A program made the position numbers and the translations under genes. The notes under the pieces are model-generated. The model did not search any database and had not been told where the DNA came from. It was given only the letters and a program-made list of their open reading frames with translations. A stretch of DNA of 48,327 nucleotides from Marinagarivorans sp. (GTDB lineage: Bacteria > Pseudomonadota > Gammaproteobacteria > Pseudomonadales > Cellvibrionaceae), in assembly GCA_028281865.1 (NCBI GenBank), contig JANQJB010000015.1, positions 1 through 48,327 of the forward strand. Reading direction: 5' to 3'. How positions within the stretch are numbered: position 1 is the stretch's first letter; every line of letters starts with the position of its first letter. Shown piece by piece: positions 17,669-26,235 of the stretch.

Positions 17669-20462
17669 ATTTCCGAAACTATCAATATCTGTGTGCGTAT
17701 TATTTTTTGCGCTCCTATCTGCCTGTGGTAGCAACAAACCAAGAGGCGGTTCTGCAACTCTTGCCGACATCGACGTTTCGCGCGAATACAAAAGAGAATC
17801 CGATGACAAAATCGAAGATAAATCTGATGAGGAAATTCGTAAAGCGTATCGCGCTTATGTCGAAAGTGCATCTTCTAACGACAGCTCCCGCCAAAAAGCG
17901 CTGACGCGCCTTGCTCAGCTAGAGTTGGAACTGAGCAATTCTTTAACAAAAGATGAAGAAGCGGAAAAAATCGCAACCCAAGCGGTTGATCTCTCATTAA
18001 ATCGAACAATCACTCTGCTAGAAACAACATTGAATGACTACCCTGATGCAAACGATAATGACAAGGTTCTTTATCAACTTGCACAGGCCTATGACCGAGC
18101 CGGCCGCTACAACGACTCTCTTAATAAGCTCAATAAATTAGTCGAAAATTACCAAACTTCACTCTATTATCCGGAGGCGCATTTTCGTATAGCGGAAGCT
18201 GCTTTTGCTCGCGGAGATTACATAACCGCAGAAGATTCGTATACGGAAGTGATATTGACACCCGGCAGCGATAAATTTTACGAAAAATCTATCTTCAAGC
18301 GCGGCTGGACACGCTACAAACAACAATTATATCTCGAAGCCCTGGACGATTACGTCGACGCAATTAATTACCACAAATTCGAGCCTTACCATACATTAAG
18401 TGATTCGGACAAAACACAATTTGACGAATATTTTCGAGCGGTCGGCCTAGCATTTTCTTATCAACACGGCCAGCTCTCGATAAAAGAATATTTCCAGGAG
18501 CGCGGAAAATTTGAATATCTCTATCACACTTATGCTGTAGTCAGCGACATATTCTTACAGCAAGAACGCTACTTTGACGCTGCAAGTGTTTTGGAGGAAT
18601 ACGCTCGCGAACACCAAGATGATGAAAACACGCCATTGGCAGAGCTTAAAGTTATCGCTGCCTGGCAAGAAGGCGGTTTTACTTCACGTGTTTACGAGGC
18701 AATCGAACGCTTTTACGTACGCTACAATCCCAGCGCAAGTTTTTGGCAAAAGATAAACAACGAAGTGATTGCAAAAGAAAGTCATGACGCGCTTAGAAAA
18801 TACATAACTCAAGTAAGCTCTTATTTTCACGCGCGCTATCAAAGTAAAAAGAAACGGGAAGACTACCGCCAAACAAAAAGCTGGTATACACGTTATTTAA
18901 AGCACTATAAATCCTATGCCAACCAAGACAATATCTACACTTTATTCGCGGAATTGCTTTTAAGCGGCAATGAAAAGCAAAGTGCGTTGGAGTATTTTTC
19001 CGCCGCTGCGTTTGATGGCAATATCATTCTAGATAGAAAAGCAGCTTACTCATCTATTGTGTTGGCAGACGAGGTGGGTAATGCTAGCCGCTCAACTGAG
19101 ACTAAAAAAACATTGCTTGAGCGTTATTTAAGTTACTCACAACTTTATGTCGAACTCTATCCAGGAGATTCTCGCTCTGCCGAAATTGCAGCAAGCGCGG
19201 CGGAAAAAGCGTTTAACACACAGCAATATGAGAGAACTATTACGATTTCAAACTTAATTTCCGACAAGGTAAATGATAAAACACGCTTTGATATCAATAA
19301 TTTAAAAGCGAGAGCTTTTTTGGAATTAGAACAATATGCTGACGCGGAGTCAGTTTACTCGGAACTACTTACCTCTCGCTTTACCAACAAAAAGTCAGCA
19401 AACACAATTCGCTCTAGCCTTGCATTATCCATTTACAGACAAGCAGAAGCTGCCAAGAAGGAACAAGACCTCGACTTGGCGTTAAGCAATTTTACCCGTA
19501 TTGTGAAAGTAGCCCCGCAGTCACAACTCGCATCAAATGGACTCTATGACGCGATCGCAATGGCTATTGAGTTTGAATCGTGGAACCAATCCATCGGCTT
19601 AATTGAGGAATTTAAACGACGCTACCCGAAGCACAAATTAATAGCTGATGTAACAAAAAAACTGTCATTCGTATATTTAAAAGCTGACCTTAAAGGTAAA
19701 GCAGCGCAGGAGTTTGAGCGTATAGCCCAATTTGAGGACAACCTCGAAGTGAAACGTGCTGCGCTATGGCAAGCGGCTGAACTGTATGAATCTAAGAAAA
19801 ATTATCAAGATGCTATTCGTGCATATCGTGATTACGCACACGGATACAAAAAACCTTTCGCTCAGAATATTGAAGCGATGTACAAACTGACCCAACTTTA
19901 CCAACAAGTCGGCGACAGACAAAAGCGTTATTTTTGGCAGTCGCGCATTCGCCGGGCAGAGCAAAATACAACTAAAAGCTATAAAACTGATCGCACAACT
20001 TTTATCGCGTCCACTACGACCTTGGACTTGGCACGACAAAAAAAGGCCGAGTTTAATCGCTATAAACTCGTTGAACCTTTGGCAAGAAACCTAAAATTAA
20101 AAAAAGCTGCAATGCAAGAAGCCGTAACACTATTCGGCCAAGCTTCTGCCTACGGCGTGCAGGAAATCACGACAGAGGCCACCAATGCTATCGGCAATAT
20201 TTACTTTCAGTTAAGTGATGACTTGCTGAATTCAGAACGCCCCAAAAACCTTAATAGCGAAGAGCTTGAGCAATACGAAATTCTGTTAGAAGACCAAGCA
20301 TTTCCGTTCGAGGAAAAAGCAATCGAATTTTACGAGGCGAATTTAACGCGGACTCAAGCAGGAATTTATGACGGTTGGATGGATCGGAGTTTTGCAAAAT
20401 TACTTGAGCTATTTCCGGTACGTTATCAACGGGAGGGCAAAGTAGACGTCTATGAAGAATAA
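17655..20462 (+). CDS. Large TPR-repeat lipoprotein
   Basis: About 935 residues. Starting at the ATG at 17655, the protein has a short basic N-region, a hydrophobic segment and the lipobox LLSAC, so it is a predicted lipoprotein. With S and N after the Cys it should go to the outer membrane. Almost the whole length is helical TPR repeats, such as KVLYQLAQAYDRAGRYNDSL, YPEAHFRIAEAAFARGDYIT, FLELEQYADAESVYSELLTS and ALWQAAELYESKKNYQDAIR. An upstream in-frame codon at 17601 would place 18 extra residues before the signal, which is unlikely. It overlaps the preceding gene by 14 bases and the next by 11. The general look recalls large TPR proteins encoded near AgmX/ExbB/ExbD-type energising genes in other gammaproteobacteria, but no such genes are here, so this link is tentative. 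Confidence 0.82.
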   Translation: MTVNKFPKLSISVCVLFFALLSACGSNKPRGGSATLADIDVSREYKRESDDKIEDKSDEEIRKAYRAYVESASSNDSSRQKALTRLAQLELELSNSLTKDEEAEKIATQAVDLSLNRTITLLETTLNDYPDANDNDKVLYQLAQAYDRAGRYNDSLNKLNKLVENYQTSLYYPEAHFRIAEAAFARGDYITAEDSYTEVILTPGSDKFYEKSIFKRGWTRYKQQLYLEALDDYVDAINYHKFEPYHTLSDSDKTQFDEYFRAVGLAFSYQHGQLSIKEYFQERGKFEYLYHTYAVVSDIFLQQERYFDAASVLEEYAREHQDDENTPLAELKVIAAWQEGGFTSRVYEAIERFYVRYNPSASFWQKINNEVIAKESHDALRKYITQVSSYFHARYQSKKKREDYRQTKSWYTRYLKHYKSYANQDNIYTLFAELLLSGNEKQSALEYFSAAAFDGNIILDRKAAYSSIVLADEVGNASRSTETKKTLLERYLSYSQLYVELYPGDSRSAEIAASAAEKAFNTQQYERTITISNLISDKVNDKTRFDINNLKARAFLELEQYADAESVYSELLTSRFTNKKSANTIRSSLALSIYRQAEAAKKEQDLDLALSNFTRIVKVAPQSQLASNGLYDAIAMAIEFESWNQSIGLIEEFKRRYPKHKLIADVTKKLSFVYLKADLKGKAAQEFERIAQFEDNLEVKRAALWQAAELYESKKNYQDAIRAYRDYAHGYKKPFAQNIEAMYKLTQLYQQVGDRQKRYFWQSRIRRAEQNTTKSYKTDRTTFIASTTTLDLARQKKAEFNRYKLVEPLARNLKLKKAAMQEAVTLFGQASAYGVQEITTEATNAIGNIYFQLSDDLLNSERPKNLNSEELEQYEILLEDQAFPFEEKAIEFYEANLTRTQAGIYDGWMDRSFAKLLELFPVRYQREGKVDVYEE

Positions 20463-21093
20463 TCTCTCACAGTTAGCACTGGGCAAAATCGTTGGATTAA
20501 TGCTGCTTTCAGTATTCCTCATAAGTTGCGGGACTACCGGAGTAAAGAAGGTTTCGAAAACAAGTGGCAAAGCAATTAACAAACCCGAAAAAATCGAGGC
20601 CGTAGATTCAGCAGACTTTTCGGATACAGACCAGAGCCAATACAGGCAAGCGCGCAATTATTTAAGCAAAGAGGATTACAAACGTGCCGAGCGCCTGTTA
20701 ACCAAACTTGCTGGAAAACATACCGGCCACTTTGGAGTGCACCTCAACTTAGCGACAACGCTTTTCCGCCAAGGTCAACTCGAACAAGCACTCGCACACT
20801 GCGAGGCTGCGCTTTCGATCAATGGTAATATCGCACAAGCGTATAATTTACGCGGTTTAATTGCGGTAAAAAACAAACAATTTCAAACCGCTGAGAGTAA
20901 ATACCAAAAAGCTATTGCCTTAGATAAATCCTACGCCAACGCCCATTATAATTTAGCCTTACTCTACGATATTTATTACCAAGATATCGATAAGGCTTAT
21001 CTAAGCTATCAAGAGTACTTACGCCTGGTGCCAGACGATAAAATAACGGCTGATTGGCTAGAGCAGCTAAAATTCTCGTTGGAGCAAAATTAA
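20452..21093 (+). CDS. Small TPR-repeat lipoprotein
   Basis: A 213-residue predicted lipoprotein: signal segment LGKIVGLMLLSVFLISC with the Cys at about residue 26 followed by GTT. The mature part has a ~30-residue linker and then about four TPR units (YLSKEDYKRAERLLTKLAGK, LNLATTLFRQGQLEQALAHC, YNLRGLIAVKNKQFQTAESK, YNLALLYDIYYQDIDKAYLS), an architecture like PilF/PilW or AglT-type pilotins and scaffolds. The ATG at 20452 overlaps the previous stop by 11 bases; GGGAGG lies about 15 bases upstream. It ends one base into the next gene (TAATG). Its place in a coupled operon with two other TPR proteins suggests one complex in the outer membrane and periplasm. Confidence 0.82.
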   Translation: MKNNLSQLALGKIVGLMLLSVFLISCGTTGVKKVSKTSGKAINKPEKIEAVDSADFSDTDQSQYRQARNYLSKEDYKRAERLLTKLAGKHTGHFGVHLNLATTLFRQGQLEQALAHCEAALSINGNIAQAYNLRGLIAVKNKQFQTAESKYQKAIALDKSYANAHYNLALLYDIYYQDIDKAYLSYQEYLRLVPDDKITADWLEQLKFSLEQN

Positions 21094-21356
21094 TGAAGTA
21101 TAAAATCGTATTAGTTATTTGTGCATACCTACTGTCACTAAACGTCTCGGTTTTAGCGCAGACTGAAGATAAAATTGAACTCGAAACGACGGTCATTAAG
21201 GGAAATACAGAGCTGCCAAAATTTCTTTATGTGGTACCTTGGCAAGACATATCAGACAATAAAAAAGTACAGCAGAGGCTCACGCTACACAGTTTGTTTG
21301 GCGATGTACTCGAGCCTGTCACACCTCAGAAGCCCAGTAAAAACGACCAAAACTAA
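21093..21356 (+). CDS. Small periplasmic protein of the TPR operon
   Basis: An 87-residue protein: signal peptide MKYKIVLVICAYLLSLNVSV with a probable cut after VLA, leaving a mature protein of about 64 residues. The mature part contains VIKGNTELPKFLYVVPWQD, a compact motif that looks conserved in character (a Gly-Asn turn, then Glu-Leu-Pro-Lys and an aromatic VPW), followed by a Ser/Pro/Lys/Asn-rich tail. I start it at the ATG at 21093, which overlaps the preceding stop by one base (TAATG) and has GGAG 8 bases upstream. A longer in-frame reading from 21054 has no signal peptide. I do not recognise a named family; the arrangement suggests a small partner of the TPR lipoproteins. Confidence 0.75.
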   Translation: MKYKIVLVICAYLLSLNVSVLAQTEDKIELETTVIKGNTELPKFLYVVPWQDISDNKKVQQRLTLHSLFGDVLEPVTPQKPSKNDQN

Positions 21357-21674
21357 AGAGGCAGCCCAAACCAATAAACTGCCCCTTAAAACTAACCCCT
21401 AAAACTAACCCCTAAAACTAACCCCTAAAACTAACCCCTAAAACTACTCCTAAAAACTGCCCCTTAGATGATTAAGATCTAAATTCTAGCAGTTTAGCAA
21501 TCAACGCTTATAGCAACTCCTGGTCTACTCCAATAACTCGTTTACCTCTTATAATAAATTCCGCAGTAAATTTAGCAAAGCCAAACAACTCAAACTAATT
21601 GCCGCGACCCGCTGGTGCTAGTGTTATTTAAAGGAGCCTCTTTTCTGTAGGCAAGAATTTGATTTTAAGTAGTA
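21357..21674. other. Intergenic region with 13-bp tandem repeats
   Basis: About 318 bp with no gene. The left third is the tandem repeat listed separately, immediately after the end of the TPR operon. The rest is AT-rich and I see no strong promoter or terminator in it, although the downstream gene at 21675 must be transcribed from here or by read-through. Confidence 0.6.
21376..21466 (+). repeat. 13-bp tandem repeat, telomere-like unit AAAACTAACCCCT
   Basis: Four perfect head-to-tail copies of AAAACTAACCCCT occupy 21388-21439. Degenerate copies flank them on both sides (an AAACTGCCCCTT variant at 21376-21387, and AAAACTACTCCT then AAAAACTGCCCCTT at 21440-21465). The outer variants resemble each other more than the core, as expected if the centre expanded by slippage or unequal exchange. 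It starts about 20 bp after a stop codon and is non-coding. Confidence 0.95.
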
Positions 21675-22703
21675 ATGGGGAGTTGTGGGCGCAAAATGGA
21701 GCGAACTACCGAAGCGAGTAACTGGAATCAAGCATACAAAACGCTTGCCAAGCGCAGACAGCCATCGGCTACGCATCCCGTTCATCCGTGTAGCATAAAC
21801 GGTAAGCGCCACTATATTCACGCCGCAGACCTTGAGAAGCGCGATCCGAGCTATTTTAGCAAGCTACTACAATTCACCAAGCAGCGCGGAATAAAGTTAC
21901 TCGCAGATAGGCGCGTACCAACAAGTTCGCGCTATAAATATCACCGAGTAGATCGTCGTAAAGCATATTTTGCTATTTTTTTTCTCACACTTGGCGTGCA
22001 TTCTCAAGCCCACTCGCAAACGTTGGCTTCTCAGGAGCAAGTCGAACAAGAAAGCGTTTCCCTCAAGCTGGTTGACCCTACACGACCTGAAAATACCAAA
22101 GATAATTTAGTCGGTGGCTACATAAAAAAAGCATTGCCGGCAAACACTGAAACCAGCCGGTTGATCGAGCAAACACTGAAGTCTCATTTTGTTCATCAAG
22201 ACGGCGATCCAAACACAATATTGAGCGACTTAAAAGCAATGGCGGATTACTATTCCTCTCACGCTGAAGCTGTCGATTTAATTCTTTCCCTCCGAAATAC
22301 GAATTGGAAGTTAAAATACGCACCGCATAAATTGCAAACCGATATTATAGGCAGGCAATTTAAGATTGACGATGTCACTGTTTACTTTGACCCCCGCTCA
22401 GGCGCCAAATTAAAATTTAATCGACAATGCTCAACTAAATTGCCCTTTTGCGTTGCCTCCCCTGCAGACGCACTGTTGCACGAATTACTTCATGTGTACG
22501 CCGTTTTAAAAGAAACTGAGACGTTTATCGCCGATGGTGGTCTGTCGCGTCATATGTATCCGATTACACACGAGCTCAAAACTATCGCGAAAGAAAATAA
22601 ACTCTACAAGGCCATGAGCCAACGCGATAAGCTACCCCGCCCCATTCGCAATGAACACGCTGGAAGGCATGTACGAGTATCCTGTGCAACTTGCGTTGAT
22701 TAA
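21675..22703 (+). CDS. Membrane-anchored or exported protein with an HExxH motif
   Basis: Up to 342 residues. Residues 1-90 are a basic, hydrophilic region rich in His, Arg and Tyr. A hydrophobic segment near 96-110 (AYFAIFFLTLGVHSQAHSQ) could be a transmembrane anchor or an internal signal peptide. The C-terminal domain carries LLHELLHVYAVLKETE, with HELLH at residues 269-273, the zinc-binding motif of many metallopeptidases, and a second HEL at about 310. It ends SCATCVD, a possible disulfide or metal site. A start at 21696 is also possible. Whether it is a protease is unproven; the third zinc ligand cannot be assigned. It lies between the TPR operon and the hcp-vgrG module, so it could belong to either, or be a T6SS effector. 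Confidence 0.65.
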   Translation: MGSCGRKMERTTEASNWNQAYKTLAKRRQPSATHPVHPCSINGKRHYIHAADLEKRDPSYFSKLLQFTKQRGIKLLADRRVPTSSRYKYHRVDRRKAYFAIFFLTLGVHSQAHSQTLASQEQVEQESVSLKLVDPTRPENTKDNLVGGYIKKALPANTETSRLIEQTLKSHFVHQDGDPNTILSDLKAMADYYSSHAEAVDLILSLRNTNWKLKYAPHKLQTDIIGRQFKIDDVTVYFDPRSGAKLKFNRQCSTKLPFCVASPADALLHELLHVYAVLKETETFIADGGLSRHMYPITHELKTIAKENKLYKAMSQRDKLPRPIRNEHAGRHVRVSCATCVD

Positions 22704-22980
22704 GGCTTTTGCAACCCAATTTTCTTAGTACCCATTAATTTTTACATTTGATATCACTTCTTTCCAATAAGCTCTTAGAGGTAAGAGTTGGTACTGAATG
22801 CTAAAGATTAGCAACGTTCGAAGGTACAACTAAGAAGCAGATTACGTCATAGGGCGGCAAAGATTTTATAGTTGTAACTCTAAAGCGTTTTGGGGGAACT
22901 AGTTTTGCGCTCTCAATACGTTTTCGGGAGACATTCGATAAATAATTAGCGACAAAAAAAACGGAGGGCATTAACGCCTA

Positions 22981-24228
22981 TTAAATAACTTTTTTATCGA
23001 CATTAATAAGCGGTGAGGAAGGATCTAACAATGCCAGTTCAAGACTCGCCACACGACGAATACGCTGAGGTGATTGCTCCAATAAATACTCTAAATGAGA
23101 GCGATTTGGTTCTTTTCCCATAATATAGCGAGCGCCCGATTTAAATCGCGTACCGTATTTCTTCCAAAATATTTTTAGCTTTACAGCATCTGGCCAAACA
23201 AGATATTCATCCTCATCGAGCTCTATGCTAGTGTCATCTGGTTCAGCACTTTGATCATCAGAAAACGGTGGAACCTCTACGCTCAGTTCGTGCTGGTCTA
23301 AAAATATTCCGGTAATATGGGTAAACGCTTCTCCCGCCAGTCGCGCTAATTCAACATTTTCCATTTTACCAATTAACCAGGGTATAACCTGTGGGTCGCC
23401 AAGAGCGGCAGAAGACTTGATAATGGCCCTGATATTTTTTTCATCCTGCGACATTTTTGATATCAGCGACTTTGCTTGGCTATTGGAAACCGATTTAAAA
23501 TAAAGCGACAAACACTTTTCCTGCATCGGCCCTGGAGTCTCAACAAATGATTCCAGCCTCTCTGCAATTGCACGATTTCCAAGCAGTACAGCCGACCAAA
23601 GCGACCAGAGCCTAACGTTATCGTCCTGGTGCTCCATCGCCATATTCAGTGCAGGTATTAGGTCCTTACGCTTTATCTCGCCGATCAGCCGCAGCATTGA
23701 AGTGTAAAGTGAAATATTATCTGTACAGTCGTTTCTCTTTAGAAACGAAATAAGGTATTCCCCAGGATCTTCGCGCCGCTCCCTAAAAACACACATAGCC
23801 AAAAATTTATGCGCCAAATCTTTACTCCGCAAAAATTTTTCCAGCCAAGGATCTGCTACGGACTCAGGCAACCAAGCTATCGCACTGGCAAGAGCTTGTG
23901 TTAATTGCGGGTCAGATACTCCAACTTCAACAACCTGCTGAATATGCTTAACGTTAAGAGATCTAAATGCAAAAACCGCCGCAACAAAAACTTCACCCGG
24001 CTCTTCAAGTTCAAGCGCTTCGCTGCAAACATCCCACGAAACCTCCGGATCACACAGCAACCCTGAGATATTATGGTCCAAGCGCTGTTCTAGTTCCGCA
24101 ATATCGGAAAGTTGATAGTGCGGTTGATTAACCGCGATTGAACGCAGTATCCAGAGAAACGAAGCCTCGTCCACATATTGTTCAAATATATCCCGAAATG
24201 GATGCGCTTGTTGGGAAGTTGGTGACAT
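22981..24228 (-). CDS. HEAT-repeat protein of the TIGR02270 type, T6SS-associated
   Basis: A 415-residue soluble protein with no signal peptide. The N-terminal ~80 residues include RSIAVNQPHYQLSDIAELEQ and RLDHNISGLLCDPEVSWDVC, which match the start of the TIGR02270 family, a group often found in T6SS islands. The middle is a string of short helical repeats (DPWLEKFLRSKDLAHKFLAM; IPALNMAMEHQDDNVRLWSL; GDPQVIPWLIGKMENVELAR) of the HEAT type. A segment near 300-350 holds an acidic stretch and EDEYLVWPDAVKLKIFWKKY. It is 12 bp after the PAAR-like gene and the last gene of the hcp-vgrG cluster. HEAT proteins are scaffolds; a role in loading or handling effectors is a guess from position. Confidence 0.8.
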   Translation of the reverse strand: MSPTSQQAHPFRDIFEQYVDEASFLWILRSIAVNQPHYQLSDIAELEQRLDHNISGLLCDPEVSWDVCSEALELEEPGEVFVAAVFAFRSLNVKHIQQVVEVGVSDPQLTQALASAIAWLPESVADPWLEKFLRSKDLAHKFLAMCVFRERREDPGEYLISFLKRNDCTDNISLYTSMLRLIGEIKRKDLIPALNMAMEHQDDNVRLWSLWSAVLLGNRAIAERLESFVETPGPMQEKCLSLYFKSVSNSQAKSLISKMSQDEKNIRAIIKSSAALGDPQVIPWLIGKMENVELARLAGEAFTHITGIFLDQHELSVEVPPFSDDQSAEPDDTSIELDEDEYLVWPDAVKLKIFWKKYGTRFKSGARYIMGKEPNRSHLEYLLEQSPQRIRRVASLELALLDPSSPLINVDKKVI

Positions 24229-24240
24229 GGGCGATTAGAA

Positions 24241-24621
24241 TTAGCCCATGATATTTTTTTTATTATGAAATAAAGGATCGCCCATACGACAGACATTTTT
24301 CCCTTCGAACTTAACGTCAAACGAATACATCATAAATTCGCATTCTCCTTTCGTTTTACTACTAATAATGCCTTTTTGAACGCCCGGTTCGTCCCCAGTA
24401 CTCATCGTGTAAATCGCCTTTTTTACCATTGGCATTTTCTTATCTGTTTTAACCGACTTTGGGCCTTTATCTGTATCGGAGCTTTTACCAATATTCGGAT
24501 AGGGAATAGGTACGACTGCAGAGCCAACAGGCGTTTTACAGACATCGGGAAAAACTATGCTAATTCCACCACTGCCTTTGTGAACAACGCCCCGACTATT
24601 TGCAAAAGTTGTTTGAGCCAT
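24241..24621 (-). CDS. PAAR-like DUF4150 spike-tip protein
   Basis: A 126-residue protein starting MAQTTFANSRGVVHKGSGGI and containing SIVFPDVCKTPVGSAVVPIP followed by YPNIGKSSDT, the hallmark of DUF4150 (PAAR-like) proteins, with the conserved FPDVCKTP(a/v)....PYPN. These cap the VgrG spike and can be fused to, or carry, effectors. This one ends at FEGKNVCRMGDPLFHNKKNI, so it has no C-terminal toxin domain. The ATG at 24621 has no strong ribosome site. It lies 24 bp from the DUF2169 gene upstream and 12 bp from the HEAT gene downstream, the usual adaptor-tip order. Confidence 0.9.
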   Translation of the reverse strand: MAQTTFANSRGVVHKGSGGISIVFPDVCKTPVGSAVVPIPYPNIGKSSDTDKGPKSVKTDKKMPMVKKAIYTMSTGDEPGVQKGIISSKTKGECEFMMYSFDVKFEGKNVCRMGDPLFHNKKNIMG

Positions 24622-24645
24622 AATGTCATAACCACTTAAATGTAT

Positions 24646-25638
24646 TTATCTCGCTAATCCAAAGTGAACTTCATTTATTTTGTGCGCAAATTTATTATAG
24701 ACAAATTCAGACTTCCAAATTAGTGTCAGTTTTAATTCGCCCGGCTCAATCAGAACAGTTTCCAACTGAGGTTTTAGCTCAACGAGTCTTCCGGCAAAAT
24801 TTACACGACACTTTAGTTTGATAACCGGCAGTTGAAATTTGACATCACCCAATGGGTTCATATTTTCAATAACCACCGGTTCTCCACCGCTCAAAAAGGT
24901 ATCGGCAACCAAACCTTCACTCGCCATATTAAAAAAGCGACGATTAAAATCCTTTGGTAAAAATGGTGCACGTTTACTTTGCCAATGTTCGTCGTAAGTT
25001 CCAGTAAAAGAAACTCTAGGCGCCCAGTTTGGAGCGACATACGCAAAACCTACTGGAATAGGTTTATCCCTGGGAGCAACAATCAACTCTTCCGGATTTT
25101 CAATATTCGGTAGTTTCGTTCCTTCAACGCTTTCATCGTCATGCGTTTTTAAAAAACCACACCCCACCGGATTGCTTTCAATAGCAGCCTTGCAAACACC
25201 ATCTTCAACAATTTGGCCTCCGAAAGCGTATTCATAAATTAGCGGTAACTTACTAAACGGCTCAGGCGCAGATATTTTCCCTCCCTGCCAAACTCGATCA
25301 CCAAAAACTCGCAGTGATTTTTTTTTATTCGCTACCTGCACACTCACATCAATTGCCCTTGCCTCCTGCCCATCGCGCGCGCAGGCCTCTCCCATAACAA
25401 CAATATCCGTAGCAGGTTTTCCTATATGAAAGTCTGAAGCTGACTTTAGGCTCGACTCCAATGGCTCGCTAAAATATTCGTCAGCCTGCTGAGGCGGCGC
25501 TTGCTCTTCCGCAACCGACAGTCCCGACCCAATATTAAACGTCGCTTTTGCAATCGCATAGAGACTATCGACACCGTGCTCGTTTGGAAGTAGAGCGATA
25601 TCAGTCGCAAAAGGTGTTTTGTTCTCTATTTGTAGCAT
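24646..25638 (-). CDS. DUF2169-family T6SS accessory (effector-loading adaptor)
   Basis: A 330-residue soluble protein starting LQIENKTPFATDIALLPNEH with YAIAKATFNIG, typical of DUF2169. The middle has the DIVVMGEACARDGQEARAID stretch, LRVFGDRVWQGGKIS (the family motif lrV.GdR.W), PFSKLPLIYEYAFGG, and NPVGCGF, all seen in the family. In Agrobacterium a DUF2169 protein is needed to load a PAAR-linked effector, so a loading or chaperone role for the neighbouring DUF4150 tip is a reasonable inference. AGGG lies about 10 bases before the ATG at 25638. It begins 12 bp after the DUF6484 gene. Confidence 0.9.
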   Translation of the reverse strand: MLQIENKTPFATDIALLPNEHGVDSLYAIAKATFNIGSGLSVAEEQAPPQQADEYFSEPLESSLKSASDFHIGKPATDIVVMGEACARDGQEARAIDVSVQVANKKKSLRVFGDRVWQGGKISAPEPFSKLPLIYEYAFGGQIVEDGVCKAAIESNPVGCGFLKTHDDESVEGTKLPNIENPEELIVAPRDKPIPVGFAYVAPNWAPRVSFTGTYDEHWQSKRAPFLPKDFNRRFFNMASEGLVADTFLSGGEPVVIENMNPLGDVKFQLPVIKLKCRVNFAGRLVELKPQLETVLIEPGELKLTLIWKSEFVYNKFAHKINEVHFGLAR

Positions 25639-25650
25639 TGTTAACAGGCC

Positions 25651-26220
25651 CTAGTTAACCTGAACTGAACCGCCTAAAATGCGGTTCACACCGGATGAAC
25701 GATTTAAAATATACTTGCCTCGGATGAGAATTTTTCCCGCTTTTGTCAAGGTAATGCTTGAGTCACCACACTTTAAAACGATTTCATCTTTTCCTTCTAT
25801 CACTACTCGCTTACCGTCAACTTGCACATCTTTTAAAGCAGAAACGTCGTTTATTCCAGCTATTTCAACTTCTTGTTCAGCGCTCGATGGTTCCGTAGTT
25901 TCTAAATCTGCTTCTGAGCCCTCTGAAAACGCATCTATTAACTCAAGCAGCTGATTTTTCAATAACCCGATAATTATCGGTTTTTGGGGATCATTGTTAA
26001 CAAACATTAAAGCAACTTGACGGCCAAAGTGTTTTGGTAAAATGTGAATAGTAGAAACAGCAACAATTGCTTGGTCGTTTGATTCTGAAAAACGAACTAA
26101 AGGTTGACCCGAATCATCCACAGCTACAAGCGTACCTATTGTTAATTCGTTAGGTTCTTTCGAGTGTCCCGAATACTGTGGATCTTGTGATTCAAAAACT
26201 TCAATATCTTTTTCCGACAT
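25651..26220 (-). CDS. DUF6484-type protein with a VgrG-like C-terminal beta segment
   Basis: A 189-residue acidic protein. The first ~90 residues (LTIGTLVAVDDSGQPLVRF, then FGRQVALMFVNNDPQKPIII) match the DUF6484 domain found beside T6SS spike genes. The middle is Glu/Ser-rich. The last ~55 residues (VVIEGKDEIVLKCGDSSITL; AGKILIRGKYILNRSSGVNR) look like the beta-prism tail of VgrG, ending GGSVQVN. AGGA lies 7 bases before the ATG at 26220. It follows vgrG by 15 bp. The likely place is at or near the spike; it may extend the needle tip or help seat the PAAR-like protein. Confidence 0.82.
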   Translation of the reverse strand: MSEKDIEVFESQDPQYSGHSKEPNELTIGTLVAVDDSGQPLVRFSESNDQAIVAVSTIHILPKHFGRQVALMFVNNDPQKPIIIGLLKNQLLELIDAFSEGSEADLETTEPSSAEQEVEIAGINDVSALKDVQVDGKRVVIEGKDEIVLKCGDSSITLTKAGKILIRGKYILNRSSGVNRILGGSVQVN

Positions 26221-26235
26221 ATAGGTCCTAGTAAT

